A stretch of DNA of 64,000 nucleotides from Clostridiales bacterium (GTDB lineage Bacteria > Bacillota > Clostridia > Peptostreptococcales > Anaerovoracaceae), in assembly GCA_015243575.1 (NCBI GenBank), contig CP042469.1, forward strand, positions 3,624,929-3,688,928, written 5' to 3'. Under the pieces are notes generated by a model. That model was not told where the DNA came from. It did no database searches and saw only the letters and a list, made by a program, of their open reading frames with translations. This document shows, piece by piece, positions 17,397 through 27,006 of this stretch (positions are counted from its first letter, which is position 1; each line of letters begins with the position of its first letter). The position numbers were made by a program, and so were the translations under genes.

Positions 17397-18492
17397 TCGG
17401 CCAGTCGTCCTTTGGCACATTCATGTAAACATCCTCCATGCTGTGGAACTTATCCTTGATAATGGTTGACATCATATTATCCTTTGTAACCAAAAGAGGC
17501 TCTATTTTATAATAGGGTACATCGAATCGACCGTCATTGATGGTGTCATTCGCTTTAACCATACGGCCTCTGGCCATAGCAACTGCAAATTCCGCGCCTT
17601 TGGTGGCTTCAATATCAATGGGCTTGTAGACGGTAGCCGACTGGGTTCCTTCAACCACCCTCTGACAGCCGTCTAAATCTGCGTCATGTCCCACCACAAT
17701 GACCTTGCCCGCAAGTCGCTTTTCCGTCAGAACGTGAACCGCAGCCCCTGCAAGGGTATCATTTCCTGCTATGATAGCATCAATCTGAGGATTTTGATCC
17801 ATCACATCCTCCATGTAAGCCAGTGCATTCTCATAAAGCCAATCCTTGATCCAGGTTTCTCCCACTATTTTGATAGACCCCTCCTGAATCCCTTGATCCA
17901 GCAGGCTCATGTAGCCTTCCCGAAACATAGCTGAATTATTATCCGATTCCGAGCCGTTGAGCAGCAGATAGTTTCCCTGCGGCCGCTTTGCAATGGCGGC
18001 TTCTCCCATCAGTTCACCGACCTTAGTATTGTCAAAAGAAAGGTAAAGATCCACGTTGGCATTCTTCACAAGCCGGTCATAGGAAATTACTTTAACGCCT
18101 TTGTCCTTGGCCTTTTTCACCATTCCTGCAGCAGAAACCGCGTCATGCGGAACAAGAACCAGGACGTCAATCCCTTGATCCAGAAGATACTGCACTTGTT
18201 TCTCTTGTTCCTGACTGTCACTGTAGGCGATCTGAAGAATGACTTCTGCACCAAGTTCCTTAGCCTTAGCCACAAAGATATCTCTATCTCTGAGCCATCT
18301 TTCATGTACCAAGGTATCCATCGAAAATCCGATGACAATTTTGTCTTCATCAGAGGTCTTCGTGTCTGCCTCCTTTTCCGGTGACTTTCCGCAGCCCCAT
18401 AGCATTGCAACGCTGAGAAGGACTGCTGCCAGCAGCATGAGTCTCCACAGAACGGCTTGCACTGCCTGCTGTGAGTTTCTCCCTTTACTCAT
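17389..18492 (-). CDS. Sugar ABC transporter substrate-binding lipoprotein (XylF-like)
   Basis: The 367-residue protein has a signal segment LMLLAAVLLSVAMLWGC with a lipobox cysteine at about residue 34. The binding domain resembles XylF (VLVLVPHDAVSAAGMVKKA, VKVISYDRLVKNANVDLYLSFDN, AGNDTLAGAA). The gene follows the AraC-type response regulator by 12 bp and ends a sensor operon. No permease or ATPase gene lies downstream, so either a distant transporter or the CUT2 importer at 146-2669 would have to work with it, or it only feeds the sensor. Confidence 0.85.
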   Translation of the reverse strand: MSKGRNSQQAVQAVLWRLMLLAAVLLSVAMLWGCGKSPEKEADTKTSDEDKIVIGFSMDTLVHERWLRDRDIFVAKAKELGAEVILQIAYSDSQEQEKQVQYLLDQGIDVLVLVPHDAVSAAGMVKKAKDKGVKVISYDRLVKNANVDLYLSFDNTKVGELMGEAAIAKRPQGNYLLLNGSESDNNSAMFREGYMSLLDQGIQEGSIKIVGETWIKDWLYENALAYMEDVMDQNPQIDAIIAGNDTLAGAAVHVLTEKRLAGKVIVVGHDADLDGCQRVVEGTQSATVYKPIDIEATKGAEFAVAMARGRMVKANDTINDGRFDVPYYKIEPLLVTKDNMMSTIIKDKFHSMEDVYMNVPKDDWPTK

Positions 18493-18504
18493 TTGATCTC
18501 CTCC

Positions 18505-20106
18505 TTAGTTACCCATATGGCCCTCTTTGTATTCTGTCGGGGTAGCCCCGACAATCTTTTTGAAGATCCTGCTAAAATAGTTGGGGTCACTGTAGCCAAT
18601 GCTATAGCAGATTTCCTTAATGCTAAGATCATCACCTTCAAGCAGACTTTTTGCAATTCTGATTCTGATGGAGGTGAGATAGTCGATAAAGTTCTCTCCG
18701 GTCTCCTCTTTAAACAGCTTGCTTAAATACTGAGGGCTAACATTGATTTCTCTTGCAACGTCTTCCAGCGTAATCGATTTGCTATAGTTTGATTTAATAT
18801 ATTCCTTCGCCCTCTTTGTAAGGCCTCCGGCTTTATAATCTCTGTAGGAATTAATCTGCGCAATGACGCTCTCCACCCGTTTTCTGCACCAGATCCGAAG
18901 TTCGCCTAAATCGCTGATGGAAAGCATATCCTCCAGCAGATCCACACCACCGCTCCCTCCTCCCGGCTCATATTCCCAGGACAAGTGGCTGACAAGAAAT
19001 ACGATTTCCAGAAGCTTGTTTTTAATCCGAAGCGGCTGATCACTGTACTCTCTCACAAGCCAATCAAAGATACAGAGAAACGCCTTGACGCTTTCTGCCT
19101 CATCGCCGACAGCAACCTTCTGCAGCAGCAATTTTTCCTTATATTCTGGATATTCGGTATCGACAGCCGCGGTGCGTGCGGTAATGTCCATATAGTGCAT
19201 GACACCCGTACCTTGAAGATAGCGCAATGCTTTCAAGGATTCCTCATAGGATGCGGCCAACATATCAAACCGCCGATATCGTTTTCCGATGCCGATCTTT
19301 AATCCACAGTTCAGTCTTTCCAATAGTTTATGAATTACGTTTTCTGCCAAGGCGATGGCTTCTTGTCTTCCGCTATACTCGTCCTCTTCAGAGCCTGAGG
19401 GCACAATCACAGGAATTCTGTTTAAAATCGCAGGTCCGATGACACATCGGCATAGACCTTTCAGGGTTTCTGTAACGATCGGATAGAATTGTTGACTCTG
19501 CACATTGTATCCGATTTTATTGTCACCGTATCCGCCGGTCTCTTCATCTACAAATTCCACGGTAAGAAGATACCCGCCGTCCTCCTCTATCTCAAGGATT
19601 CGTTTATAGTTTGCAATTTCATTGGTATTGTCATCGTAGGAAAGGATCGAGTACACAAAACCGCTTTCCAGTATGGGCCCGATAAATTCCAATTTTTCCT
19701 TCATCTCAAGCTCAATTTGCCATTTTTCCTTATCCACTCTGATCTGGTCCATTGCCTTATTGATCACTTCGACGACCTTCACTCTGTTTACCGGTTTAAG
19801 GAGATATTCCATAACGCCTAGGTTTACCGCTTCCTTGGCAAATTCAAACTGATCAAATGCAGTAAGAACAATGATTGCGATCTGCTTATGCCGCTTCCTA
19901 ATTTCCCGGATGGCTTCGATTCCGTTGATTCCCGGCATGCGAATATCCATAAACAGGATATCGGGCAAATGTGCTTCCACCAGTTCAATGGCTTCCCTTC
20001 CCGACCTTGCTGCGGTTAGCTCAACATCATCGAAGCTCTTCTCAATGATGAACTTCAGAGAATCGATGGCAACCTTTTCATCATCAGCAATCATTATTTT
20101 GAACAT
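18505..20106 (-). CDS. AraC-type response regulator (YesN-like)
   Basis: The 533-residue protein has an N-terminal receiver (MIADDEKVAIDSL, phosphoacceptor aspartate in LFMDIRMPGING, lysine in YLLKPVN), a long middle region, and a C-terminal AraC domain with two helix-turn-helices (ITLEDVAREINVSPQYLSKLFKEETG, then IKEICYSIGYSDPNYFSRIFKK). The start at 20106 has an AAAGGAG site; the open frame extends 15 codons further. It is the output partner of the LytS-like kinase just upstream and would activate sugar transport or use genes. Confidence 0.9.
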   Translation of the reverse strand: MFKIMIADDEKVAIDSLKFIIEKSFDDVELTAARSGREAIELVEAHLPDILFMDIRMPGINGIEAIREIRKRHKQIAIIVLTAFDQFEFAKEAVNLGVMEYLLKPVNRVKVVEVINKAMDQIRVDKEKWQIELEMKEKLEFIGPILESGFVYSILSYDDNTNEIANYKRILEIEEDGGYLLTVEFVDEETGGYGDNKIGYNVQSQQFYPIVTETLKGLCRCVIGPAILNRIPVIVPSGSEEDEYSGRQEAIALAENVIHKLLERLNCGLKIGIGKRYRRFDMLAASYEESLKALRYLQGTGVMHYMDITARTAAVDTEYPEYKEKLLLQKVAVGDEAESVKAFLCIFDWLVREYSDQPLRIKNKLLEIVFLVSHLSWEYEPGGGSGGVDLLEDMLSISDLGELRIWCRKRVESVIAQINSYRDYKAGGLTKRAKEYIKSNYSKSITLEDVAREINVSPQYLSKLFKEETGENFIDYLTSIRIRIAKSLLEGDDLSIKEICYSIGYSDPNYFSRIFKKIVGATPTEYKEGHMGN

Positions 20107-20141
20107 ATATGCTCCTTTCCAGGTAAATGAACCATCAGCGG

Positions 20142-21665
20142 CTAAAACCACGCTGGTTCTTGGGGAATATGAAGGACTACCTCCGTACCCTGCCCCGGTT
20201 CGCTGTAGATATCCAGAACCGTTTCTAGGGAGTAAAAAATCTTAAGCCGGTTTATGATATTGTTCAGGCCGATTCCATTGGTATGCCCCTCATGACCGCC
20301 TCCCGCCTCATTTCGTTCGTTTGTATCACCGCCCAAGATCTGCGTGATCCGCTTGGCGCTCATGCCCTTGCCGTTGTCCCGGATGGAAATCACCGCATCA
20401 CCCTCCTGCTCTCTTACAGACACTCCAATAACGCCCAGGTATTCCACATCACCGATTCCGTGGATAAAGGCATTTTCCACAATGGGCTGAAGAATCATGC
20501 AGGGAATTTTTCGCTCAAGTACACTGTCATCCTTCTCCAGTATAAATTCTATTTTGTCCGCAAACCGCTCATTTAAAAGGTGCATATAATTTTCGACGTT
20601 TCGGATTTCATCACCAATGGTAACAGGCTTATCCAGATTTCTCATATTATATCGAAACAGTTCCGCAGCATTTTCAATAAAAGAACAGGCTCTGTCAGCT
20701 CCCTCCATCATGGCAAGCTGGGCACCGGCGTTTAATGTGTTAAACAGAAAATGAGGATTGATCTGAGATTGAAGCGCATGAAGCTCTGCTTCCCGAAGGT
20801 TTGTTTTCATGATCAGATTTTCCATTTCCTTTTCCTGCAGCTTTCGTTCCAGCTCTACCTTTTCATTAATTTCATGGATATACTGACGGATGCTTGCAGT
20901 CATCCGGTTGAAGGCCTCCGCCATAATTCCGATCTCATCGTCAGTATCCACTTTCACACTGGGCACGTCGAAATTTCCGTGGGTAATTTCATCCGCTGCA
21001 CGAGAGAGTTCAAAAATAGGCTTGGTAATCCGGTAGGTAAACCAAAGGATCAGTACGATGCTCAGGATAAAGATGGAAAACAACACGCCGATATTTAGAG
21101 TCTCTACAAGACGGATGCTCTTTCGGATGGAAGTATAGCGGTCTGTATTCTGAAAGAATAGCGTGTTATTCAGTTTTTGGATGTATTCTACTATATATTG
21201 ATGGATTTTTGTGCTTTCGTTGTGATGATAAAGGTAATCATCTACCATCCTTGATCTTCTAGCCTTAACCGCCTCGTCCATTTCATCCAGATAGCTGGAG
21301 ACCATATTGCGGATGTCCTTCATGACCAAAGCGTTATCAATGCCGCTATTGTCAATCTGGATGGCGTTTACCTCCTCCCACAGATCATAGGAATACCGGT
21401 AGTAATCATCCAGACTCTTTGAATGCTTTGTTTCCAGATAGTTTTCATATGCGTAGTTGAGCTGCTCCAGCGTATTGTTCAGATGATTGAGCTGCACGTT
21501 CAACTCGAAGGTGGAGCTCATTCTGCTCATGAGAACAGATATGGTGTAATAGGGAAAAATATTCAGAGCACTCATAATGATGATGATTGCCATGAAATAA
21601 AGAATCAGTCGTTTTTTCAGACTGTTCCGATGCCATAAATGCAGTCTATTCCGATCCTTTTTCAT
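20142..21665 (-). CDS. Sensor histidine kinase (LytS/YesM-like)
   Basis: The 507-residue kinase has a transmembrane helix near the N-terminus (LILYFMAIIIIMSALNIFPYY), an extracytoplasmic helical domain, a second helix (IGVLFSIFILSIVLILWFTY), a HAMP linker, and a His_kinase domain with the phosphorylated histidine in LQSQINPHFLFNTLN. The ATPase motifs VENAFIHGIG and IRDNGKGMS follow. The start at 21665 has GGAGAAGG before it and overlaps the end of the tethered binding protein gene by 20 bp, so the two are coupled. It phosphorylates the AraC-type regulator encoded downstream. Confidence 0.9.
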   Translation of the reverse strand: MKKDRNRLHLWHRNSLKKRLILYFMAIIIIMSALNIFPYYTISVLMSRMSSTFELNVQLNHLNNTLEQLNYAYENYLETKHSKSLDDYYRYSYDLWEEVNAIQIDNSGIDNALVMKDIRNMVSSYLDEMDEAVKARRSRMVDDYLYHHNESTKIHQYIVEYIQKLNNTLFFQNTDRYTSIRKSIRLVETLNIGVLFSIFILSIVLILWFTYRITKPIFELSRAADEITHGNFDVPSVKVDTDDEIGIMAEAFNRMTASIRQYIHEINEKVELERKLQEKEMENLIMKTNLREAELHALQSQINPHFLFNTLNAGAQLAMMEGADRACSFIENAAELFRYNMRNLDKPVTIGDEIRNVENYMHLLNERFADKIEFILEKDDSVLERKIPCMILQPIVENAFIHGIGDVEYLGVIGVSVREQEGDAVISIRDNGKGMSAKRITQILGGDTNERNEAGGGHEGHTNGIGLNNIINRLKIFYSLETVLDIYSEPGQGTEVVLHIPQEPAWF

Positions 21666-22665
21666 CGTCCTTCTCCAAAAACTTCGAAACATTGGATTTT
21701 GTAATTAAACGGGTATCCACGGTGAAATAAGCCGAAGTTCTTCCGCTTTTTTTTAAATCGACCAGCGCTTTTATCGCATCATAGCCCATCTGTTCATGGC
21801 TGGCAGAAACGGTGCCGAAGATGACGCCATTATCGATGTACCGCAGAATTTCCGGGGTATCACCGTAGCCGATGATGCTGTAGTTTATCTTATTCAGATC
21901 AATGAGCCGTTGAGCGACAAGGGTAGTATCTTTTGCATTGGTGCAGATGATGGCATCCAGATTAGGCTGGTTGATCAGAACGCTCTGTATGGTATCCTCA
22001 AGGCTAAGGAAGTTTGCGTAATTATATTGAATGGTCTCCACATCGACCAAGGGTGAAGATTTGACCGCATCCATGATTCCCGTAACCAGCAGATTTTGCA
22101 CCACAGTGGCCCCGGAGCCGTTGTCGCTGACCAAAATGACAGCATTCCCATCATTGAAAAGTGCCGAGAGCAACATTCTGCCCATATCGATCCCTGCTGC
22201 GTACGTATTGACTCCTACAAAGGCAGATCGTTTACTGTCTTTGGAATCAGTACTGATGGTAACCACCGGAATCTCTCGTTCCACAGCTTTATCAATGAGC
22301 CTTCCCGTCTCAGTTTCATCCCAGGTATAGGTTACGATCCCGTCCACCTTTGAGACGATGGCCATGTCCAGACATTTTGCCTGCTCATCGGCATTCATCT
22401 CGCCTGGCCAGTTGAACTCTACAGCCACATTGAATTCCTGTGAAGCCCGTTCTACCCCTTTTTTCACAGAAAGCCAAAATGGATCATCCATATTTTCACA
22501 AACCATAGCGAAGTGGTATTCAGGATTGTTTTTGGGTACTACGATGCCGCCGCTGCTGTCAAGAGAATGCAGCGCACTGTTGATATTGAGATAGATGATC
22601 ATCGTTATGGCTACGATAGGCAGCAATACGAGAAACATGAGAACCAGGTAGTTTTTCTTATTCAC
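21646..22665 (-). CDS. Membrane-tethered sugar-binding sensor protein (XylFII-like)
   Basis: The 339-residue protein starts with a GTG codon and has an uncleaved-looking N-terminal membrane helix (YLVLMFLVLLPIVAITMIIYL) without a lipobox, followed by a Peripla_BP_4 domain (YHFAMVCENMDDPFWLSVKKG, KVDGIVTYTWDETETG). Known XylFII-LytS-YesN systems in clostridia use such a tethered binding protein to pass sugar occupancy to the kinase. The overlap with the kinase gene supports the same role. The sugar cannot be named from sequence. Confidence 0.8.
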   Translation of the reverse strand: MNKKNYLVLMFLVLLPIVAITMIIYLNINSALHSLDSSGGIVVPKNNPEYHFAMVCENMDDPFWLSVKKGVERASQEFNVAVEFNWPGEMNADEQAKCLDMAIVSKVDGIVTYTWDETETGRLIDKAVEREIPVVTISTDSKDSKRSAFVGVNTYAAGIDMGRMLLSALFNDGNAVILVSDNGSGATVVQNLLVTGIMDAVKSSPLVDVETIQYNYANFLSLEDTIQSVLINQPNLDAIICTNAKDTTLVAQRLIDLNKINYSIIGYGDTPEILRYIDNGVIFGTVSASHEQMGYDAIKALVDLKKSGRTSAYFTVDTRLITKSNVSKFLEKDDEKGSE

Positions 22666-22755
22666 TGTCGCTCCACTCCATTTCCGGTAAGATATGTCTT
22701 ATTATAACTCATCTTCAGAAAATTTTCGACTGGAGAAAAATTTCGCCTTCCCAAT

Positions 22756-22792
22756 TTTAACTAGTCGGAAACAATGTATCCGATTAGTTAAA
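22756..22792. promoter_or_regulatory. 13-bp inverted repeat upstream of the sensor operon
   Basis: TTTAACTAGTCGG (22756-22768) and CCGATTAGTTAAA (22780-22792) pair at 12 of 13 positions around an 11-base spacer. The element lies between the terminator of the stalk-protein gene and the -10-like TATAAT at 22706-22701 that precedes the sensor gene. It could be an operator for the AraC-type regulator or part of a compound terminator. Confidence 0.4.
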
Positions 22793-22822
22793 AAAATCCG
22801 GCAGGAGCACCCGCCGGATTTT
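22791..22822 (-). terminator. Rho-independent terminator of the stalk-protein gene
   Basis: AAAATCCGGC and GCCGGATTTT make a perfect 10-bp stem with a 10-base loop; on the minus strand it ends in a run of seven T. It lies 80 bp after the stop codon of the secreted stalk-domain gene. Confidence 0.85.
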
Positions 22823-22903
22823 GTATTGATTCATATTTTGTGAGATTCCATTCCTGGTTAACCCATTGTTTTCACTCAGAGTCCCATTTGGCATCGATTT
22901 CCC

Positions 22904-24379
22904 TTAGGGAACCATTGTTGGCGGAAACTCCACCACATCTGCGTTTTCAGGAAGCGCAATATTCGGCTTCTGAGCGGTTTCAGATACTTTGGTCTGATAG
23001 CTGATATCCATCTTCATCAGTTTTCCCATATCAAAGCTGAGTTTAGCTTTTGCTGTTTTCTGATTTCCTGCCATACTGAAGCTGCCCTTTAGTCCATCTG
23101 CGTTGACGGTGCCGCTGCACTCATAAGAACTGAGCTTACCTGCTGTATCCTTGATCACAATGTTTGCGGTAAAAGTTCCTCCAGAGAGTTCGTTTTCAAT
23201 CAGCTCATTTACATACTCCTTTGTGATTCCCTCTGCAAGTGCCGTCTTTGCAGCCGCAGCGATGATAGCTGCTTTGTCAACCTTAACAGTGTATGTATTT
23301 GTACTTCCGGAAGTCTGCTTTTTGAATGCATCATCTCCCACCAAATTCTTTAGGAACGCATAGGACATTTTCATTTCTTGATAGGTATCTGTATCTGCAC
23401 CAGGCAGAACCTTCAGATAAGAAGCCAATACTTTAGAAAGATCCATCTCGCCATATCCGAGCTCTGACATCGCCTTTAAATCAATTCCCATCTGGTCGTA
23501 CGTATCATAAACATTCATCTTATACCAGGTGTTCTCTCCGGCAGCGGGATTCATAACCGAAAACAAGTTGGACTGCATGTAGGTCTCCCCTGTTTCGCCG
23601 TTAAGCTTGAGCTTCATCTCCGTGTTTTTGTAAGCTTTGAGTATTTCCTCAGTCATTGCCTTTTCTTCGGCAGAAAGATTGGAAAACATCTGATCAAAAT
23701 TAAACGCATACTTTACGAGCATGTCAGCGTCCATCCTCTGCTGAACTCCGCTCATAGAGCCTTTTGCCGACACATTCATCGGAATCCCTGCTCCGCCATC
23801 AGCTACAGCGATGTTCATGTCAAAATCACCTGTCGTCTGGTATGCTTTTTCCATATCAAGATCAGAGGAAAGCAATTTCTTCAGCACGCTGAAATCCTCG
23901 TCAGCAGTTCCAAAGACCGTTTCCGGATCAATGATGATTACGGTCTTGCTCGCGGCATCCCAACTCACAGAATACCCCATGCTCTCCCCAATAAAGCGGA
24001 CCGGAACATAAGTTGCGCTTTCTGCCTTATCGATAAAAGGAACCACATCCATGGTTTTGGTTACGGTGACTCCATTTTCCTTAATCGTGATATCTTTTTT
24101 ACCAACTACAAATGAAAACTCATTGTGCGGTGTTATGGCAGAGACTGTTTTTGAAGCTGTATCGTAAGACACTTCTGCTCCCATCGCCTGAAGAATCAGA
24201 CGAAATGGTACCACAATCCTCCCATCGACATTTTTGACAGCTCCTGAAAAATCCAGGCTTTTTCCATTGTACTGCACCTTAATAGCATTGTTATCTGCCG
24301 CAAATGCAGTTAATGACCCTGATAGTACCAATGTTAAAATCAGTACTGCGGTCAGCAGTGTTTTTAAAGTTCTTTTCAT
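22904..24379 (-). CDS. Secreted protein with copper amine oxidase-like N-terminal (stalk) domain
   Basis: The 491-residue protein has a signal peptide (LLTAVLILTLVLSGSLTAFA, cleavage after residue 27) and a stalk domain around residues 30-150 with the paired VPFRLILQAMGAEVSYD and VPVRFIGESMGYSVSWD motifs followed by SKTV. Residues 165-490 form an uncharacterised beta-rich region, reminiscent of lipid-binding LppX-like folds. The stalk domain is common in clostridial surface proteins. The gene stands alone, divergent from the subtilase. Confidence 0.8.
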   Translation of the reverse strand: MKRTLKTLLTAVLILTLVLSGSLTAFAADNNAIKVQYNGKSLDFSGAVKNVDGRIVVPFRLILQAMGAEVSYDTASKTVSAITPHNEFSFVVGKKDITIKENGVTVTKTMDVVPFIDKAESATYVPVRFIGESMGYSVSWDAASKTVIIIDPETVFGTADEDFSVLKKLLSSDLDMEKAYQTTGDFDMNIAVADGGAGIPMNVSAKGSMSGVQQRMDADMLVKYAFNFDQMFSNLSAEEKAMTEEILKAYKNTEMKLKLNGETGETYMQSNLFSVMNPAAGENTWYKMNVYDTYDQMGIDLKAMSELGYGEMDLSKVLASYLKVLPGADTDTYQEMKMSYAFLKNLVGDDAFKKQTSGSTNTYTVKVDKAAIIAAAAKTALAEGITKEYVNELIENELSGGTFTANIVIKDTAGKLSSYECSGTVNADGLKGSFSMAGNQKTAKAKLSFDMGKLMKMDISYQTKVSETAQKPNIALPENADVVEFPPTMVP

Positions 24380-24613
24380 TAAATTCTTCCCTTTCTGTCC
24401 TATATTTCTCGCCTTCTATTGTTGACGATACCGGCTTTAAAATGAACCATATTTATCTAATTCTACAACATTCGACACAATCTGTACACGGATTATTTTG
24501 TTTTTGTCCTCTCCATCCATTACTTTGTCAACGGTCGATGCCTCTGAATAGTATGAATCAGATGGCCTCAGTTTACAGGAATGCATGGCTGGGGCTGTCG
24601 GGAGGTTTCTATT

Positions 24614-25903
24614 ATGAGCAAACAAGAACAAGATTGGATTCATTCCAATAATCATAAATTAAGTCCTGATCTGACACAGCTTGCACTGGACTGGTATCGT
24701 CCGGTTCACTATGCCCCCGGCATTCTTCAAGCGTATGCAGTAAGCTCGCGAAAAGCGCTTCGCAAGGTGCCTGTCATCGTTCAGGTAGGCTCTCACGAAG
24801 ACTATCTAACTAAAGTTGACAGTTTATCGAAGTATGGGGGCTGCAAAATCAAGGGAAAACTGCCGCTGATTAATTCCTTCACCGTAAAGGTCAATGCAAA
24901 AAACCTGGAAACGATTGTTAACAATTCAAAGACAAGCAAAGTTTGGTTTGACAGGCCTGTTCGATCGGTCCTTGATGTGGCTACACCTGTCACCAAAGCA
25001 CCTGCTGTATGGAGCCTTGGCACTACGGGCAAGGGGATTGGCGTCGCAGTGCTGGATACAGGAATTTATCCGCATCCTGATCTTGCGGGAAGACTTACTG
25101 CGTTCCAAGATTTCATCGGAAATAAAACCACTCCCTATGATGATAATGGCCATGGAACCCATATCGCGGGTTGTATCGCATCAAGCGGCAGCCTGTCCCG
25201 TTTTCTATATAAGGGTACCGCTCCGGACGCGAACCTGATTGGAGTTAAAGTGCTTGACAAAAGCGGCGGAGGAAGTCTCTCAACTGTCATACAGGGGATC
25301 CAGTGGTGTATTAGTAATAAAAATAGGTATGGGATTCGTATCATCAATCTTTCTCTCGGCTCCGAAGCGGTTCAATCTTATCAGGAGGATGCGCTTTGTC
25401 AAGCGGTTGAAAATGCATGGCAGAAAGGAATCGTCGTTTGCGTCGCTGCAGGAAACGACGGGCCTGCACAAGGCACAATTGCATCTCCAGGGATTGATCC
25501 CATGGTCATCACCGTAGGGGCGATTAATGACGACAACACAATGAACCCAGGAGAATATACCGTAGCGGATTATTCGAGTAGGGGACCTACCGTTGACAAC
25601 CTGGTCAAACCGGATGTAATGTGTCCCGGAACCAATATTATCTCTCTGCGTGCCCCAAACTCTACTCTGGATAAGAAGTATGGCAAAGCTCGTGTTCAAA
25701 AAGAGTATCTCTCTTTGTCTGGAACTTCTATGGCAACGCCACTCTGTGCCGGTATCATAGCGTTGATGCTCGAAGCTGATAAAACCCTCTCTCCTGATGA
25801 GGTGAAAACTCGGCTTATGAGAAAATCAAGACCTCTGCCAAATTTGGCCGAGACGGATCAGGGAAGAGGACTTGTGGATGCATTGCAGAGCATCAGAAAT
25901 TGA
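24614..25903 (+). CDS. Subtilisin-family serine protease (AprX-like)
   Basis: The 429-residue S8 protease has all three catalytic motifs: aspartate in GVAVLDTGIYPHPDL, histidine in DDNGHGTHIAGCIAS and serine in LSGTSMATPLCAG, with the oxyanion asparagine in AAGNDGPA. The first 125 residues resemble an inhibitor-like prodomain (KVPVIVQVGSHEDYL). No signal peptide is visible, so it probably acts in the cytosol like AprX. GGAGG lies before the ATG at 24614; upstream in-frame codons lack a ribosome site. Confidence 0.9.
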   Translation: MSKQEQDWIHSNNHKLSPDLTQLALDWYRPVHYAPGILQAYAVSSRKALRKVPVIVQVGSHEDYLTKVDSLSKYGGCKIKGKLPLINSFTVKVNAKNLETIVNNSKTSKVWFDRPVRSVLDVATPVTKAPAVWSLGTTGKGIGVAVLDTGIYPHPDLAGRLTAFQDFIGNKTTPYDDNGHGTHIAGCIASSGSLSRFLYKGTAPDANLIGVKVLDKSGGGSLSTVIQGIQWCISNKNRYGIRIINLSLGSEAVQSYQEDALCQAVENAWQKGIVVCVAAGNDGPAQGTIASPGIDPMVITVGAINDDNTMNPGEYTVADYSSRGPTVDNLVKPDVMCPGTNIISLRAPNSTLDKKYGKARVQKEYLSLSGTSMATPLCAGIIALMLEADKTLSPDEVKTRLMRKSRPLPNLAETDQGRGLVDALQSIRN

Positions 25904-25978
25904 CGCACACAACTTAGAATAGCTCCTTATTTCGGGCGTGTGGTTCAACCAATTCCTGTAATATAAATCTTATCATTA

Positions 25979-26020
25979 GAATGCCGCAAAGGGATTATCA
26001 AGAATCCCTTTGCGGCATTC
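25979..26020 (+). terminator. Terminator-like perfect 18-bp hairpin after the subtilase gene
   Basis: GAATGCCGCAAAGGGATT and its exact reverse complement flank a 6-base loop. The following sequence is only moderately T-rich (CATTTCGTC). The stem is long enough to stop transcription in either direction and lies 76 bp after the stop codon. Confidence 0.65.
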
Positions 26021-26134
26021 ATTTCGTCTAAAGCACCCGGGCTTTCTTTGCAACCTTCACTCTGGTTATGTTACAATAACATAGGTTGACAAAGTAAGAT
26101 ATCACTTGATTTCATATCTACATTGAGGCGAAGC

Positions 26135-26923
26135 ATGATAACAATATTAATTGCCGGAGATCATATCGCGGATAATGAACGGATTTCCGCCAGTATCATC
26201 GGCGGTACGGAATTAACGACCTGCGTCATCTGTGCCCGTTCCGGCATAGAGGCTCAGCGGGTCATCGAAAGCAGAATAGAACCCATCGATTTGTTTATCG
26301 TCAGCATCAAACTGCGGGATCAAAGCGGATACCGGCTTGCGGAGTTCATCAGAAAGGATCACCGCTATCGGGATACCCCCATTCTATTTGTTACGAATTC
26401 AAGTCCCAGTCTGGCTGGTTTTTCCGAAATGACCACCTATCAAAGCTATAAAAAACACCACTACATTTCCCTTCCCATTACCCGAATCGATGTCCAAAGC
26501 AAGCTTGGATTATATCTGGAACAGATCATCAGCAATCAAGGAAAGCGAAACAGTGCAGAGCGAGCGGTTCAAATCAAGCACAGCAAAGGAGAAACACTCC
26601 TTGTTGTTCAGGAAATTCTATTTGCAGAGGTGCAAAATAAAAACTGTAGAATTATCACGCTGTCGGGATGCTATGAGGTTCTGAACAAAGGGCTAAAGGA
26701 TATCATTTTTATGATAAGTGACGATTATTTTCTTCGCTGTCATAAAAGCTTTGCTCTAAATATCCGTCAGCTGAAGGGAATCGAAAAAGCAGAGCGCAGA
26801 ATCTGGAACGCGTCATTTCCATCTGCCCAGGAACCTTGCCTGATCAGCAGCACCTATCTGCCTAAAATCATGGAGGTTTATCGAGACTTCTCTCGCACCA
26901 GCATGACATTTCCCGCAGAATAA
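26135..26923 (+). CDS. LytTR-family regulator with a degenerate receiver domain
   Basis: The 262-residue protein has a CheY-like fold at residues 1-125 and a LytTR DNA-binding domain at about 145-250 (FAEVQNKNCRIITLSGCYEV, DDYFLRCHKSFALNIRQLKGI). Key receiver residues are missing: the acidic pair is AGDH, the phosphoacceptor position in IDLFIVSIKLRD is Ser57, and the conserved lysine before proline is Leu113. Phosphorylation is therefore unlikely. The ATG at 26135 has a GAGG site; a TTG four codons upstream lacks one. The neighbouring LysO gene, 83 bp downstream, is a possible target. Confidence 0.8.
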   Translation: MITILIAGDHIADNERISASIIGGTELTTCVICARSGIEAQRVIESRIEPIDLFIVSIKLRDQSGYRLAEFIRKDHRYRDTPILFVTNSSPSLAGFSEMTTYQSYKKHHYISLPITRIDVQSKLGLYLEQIISNQGKRNSAERAVQIKHSKGETLLVVQEILFAEVQNKNCRIITLSGCYEVLNKGLKDIIFMISDDYFLRCHKSFALNIRQLKGIEKAERRIWNASFPSAQEPCLISSTYLPKIMEVYRDFSRTSMTFPAE

Positions 26924-27006
26924 TGCCATTTCACTCTGCTGCCCTTGCACCACCCTACTGTTAAATGCTATTTTAGGGATAATATTTATATGGAGGTTGG
27001 GCTAAA

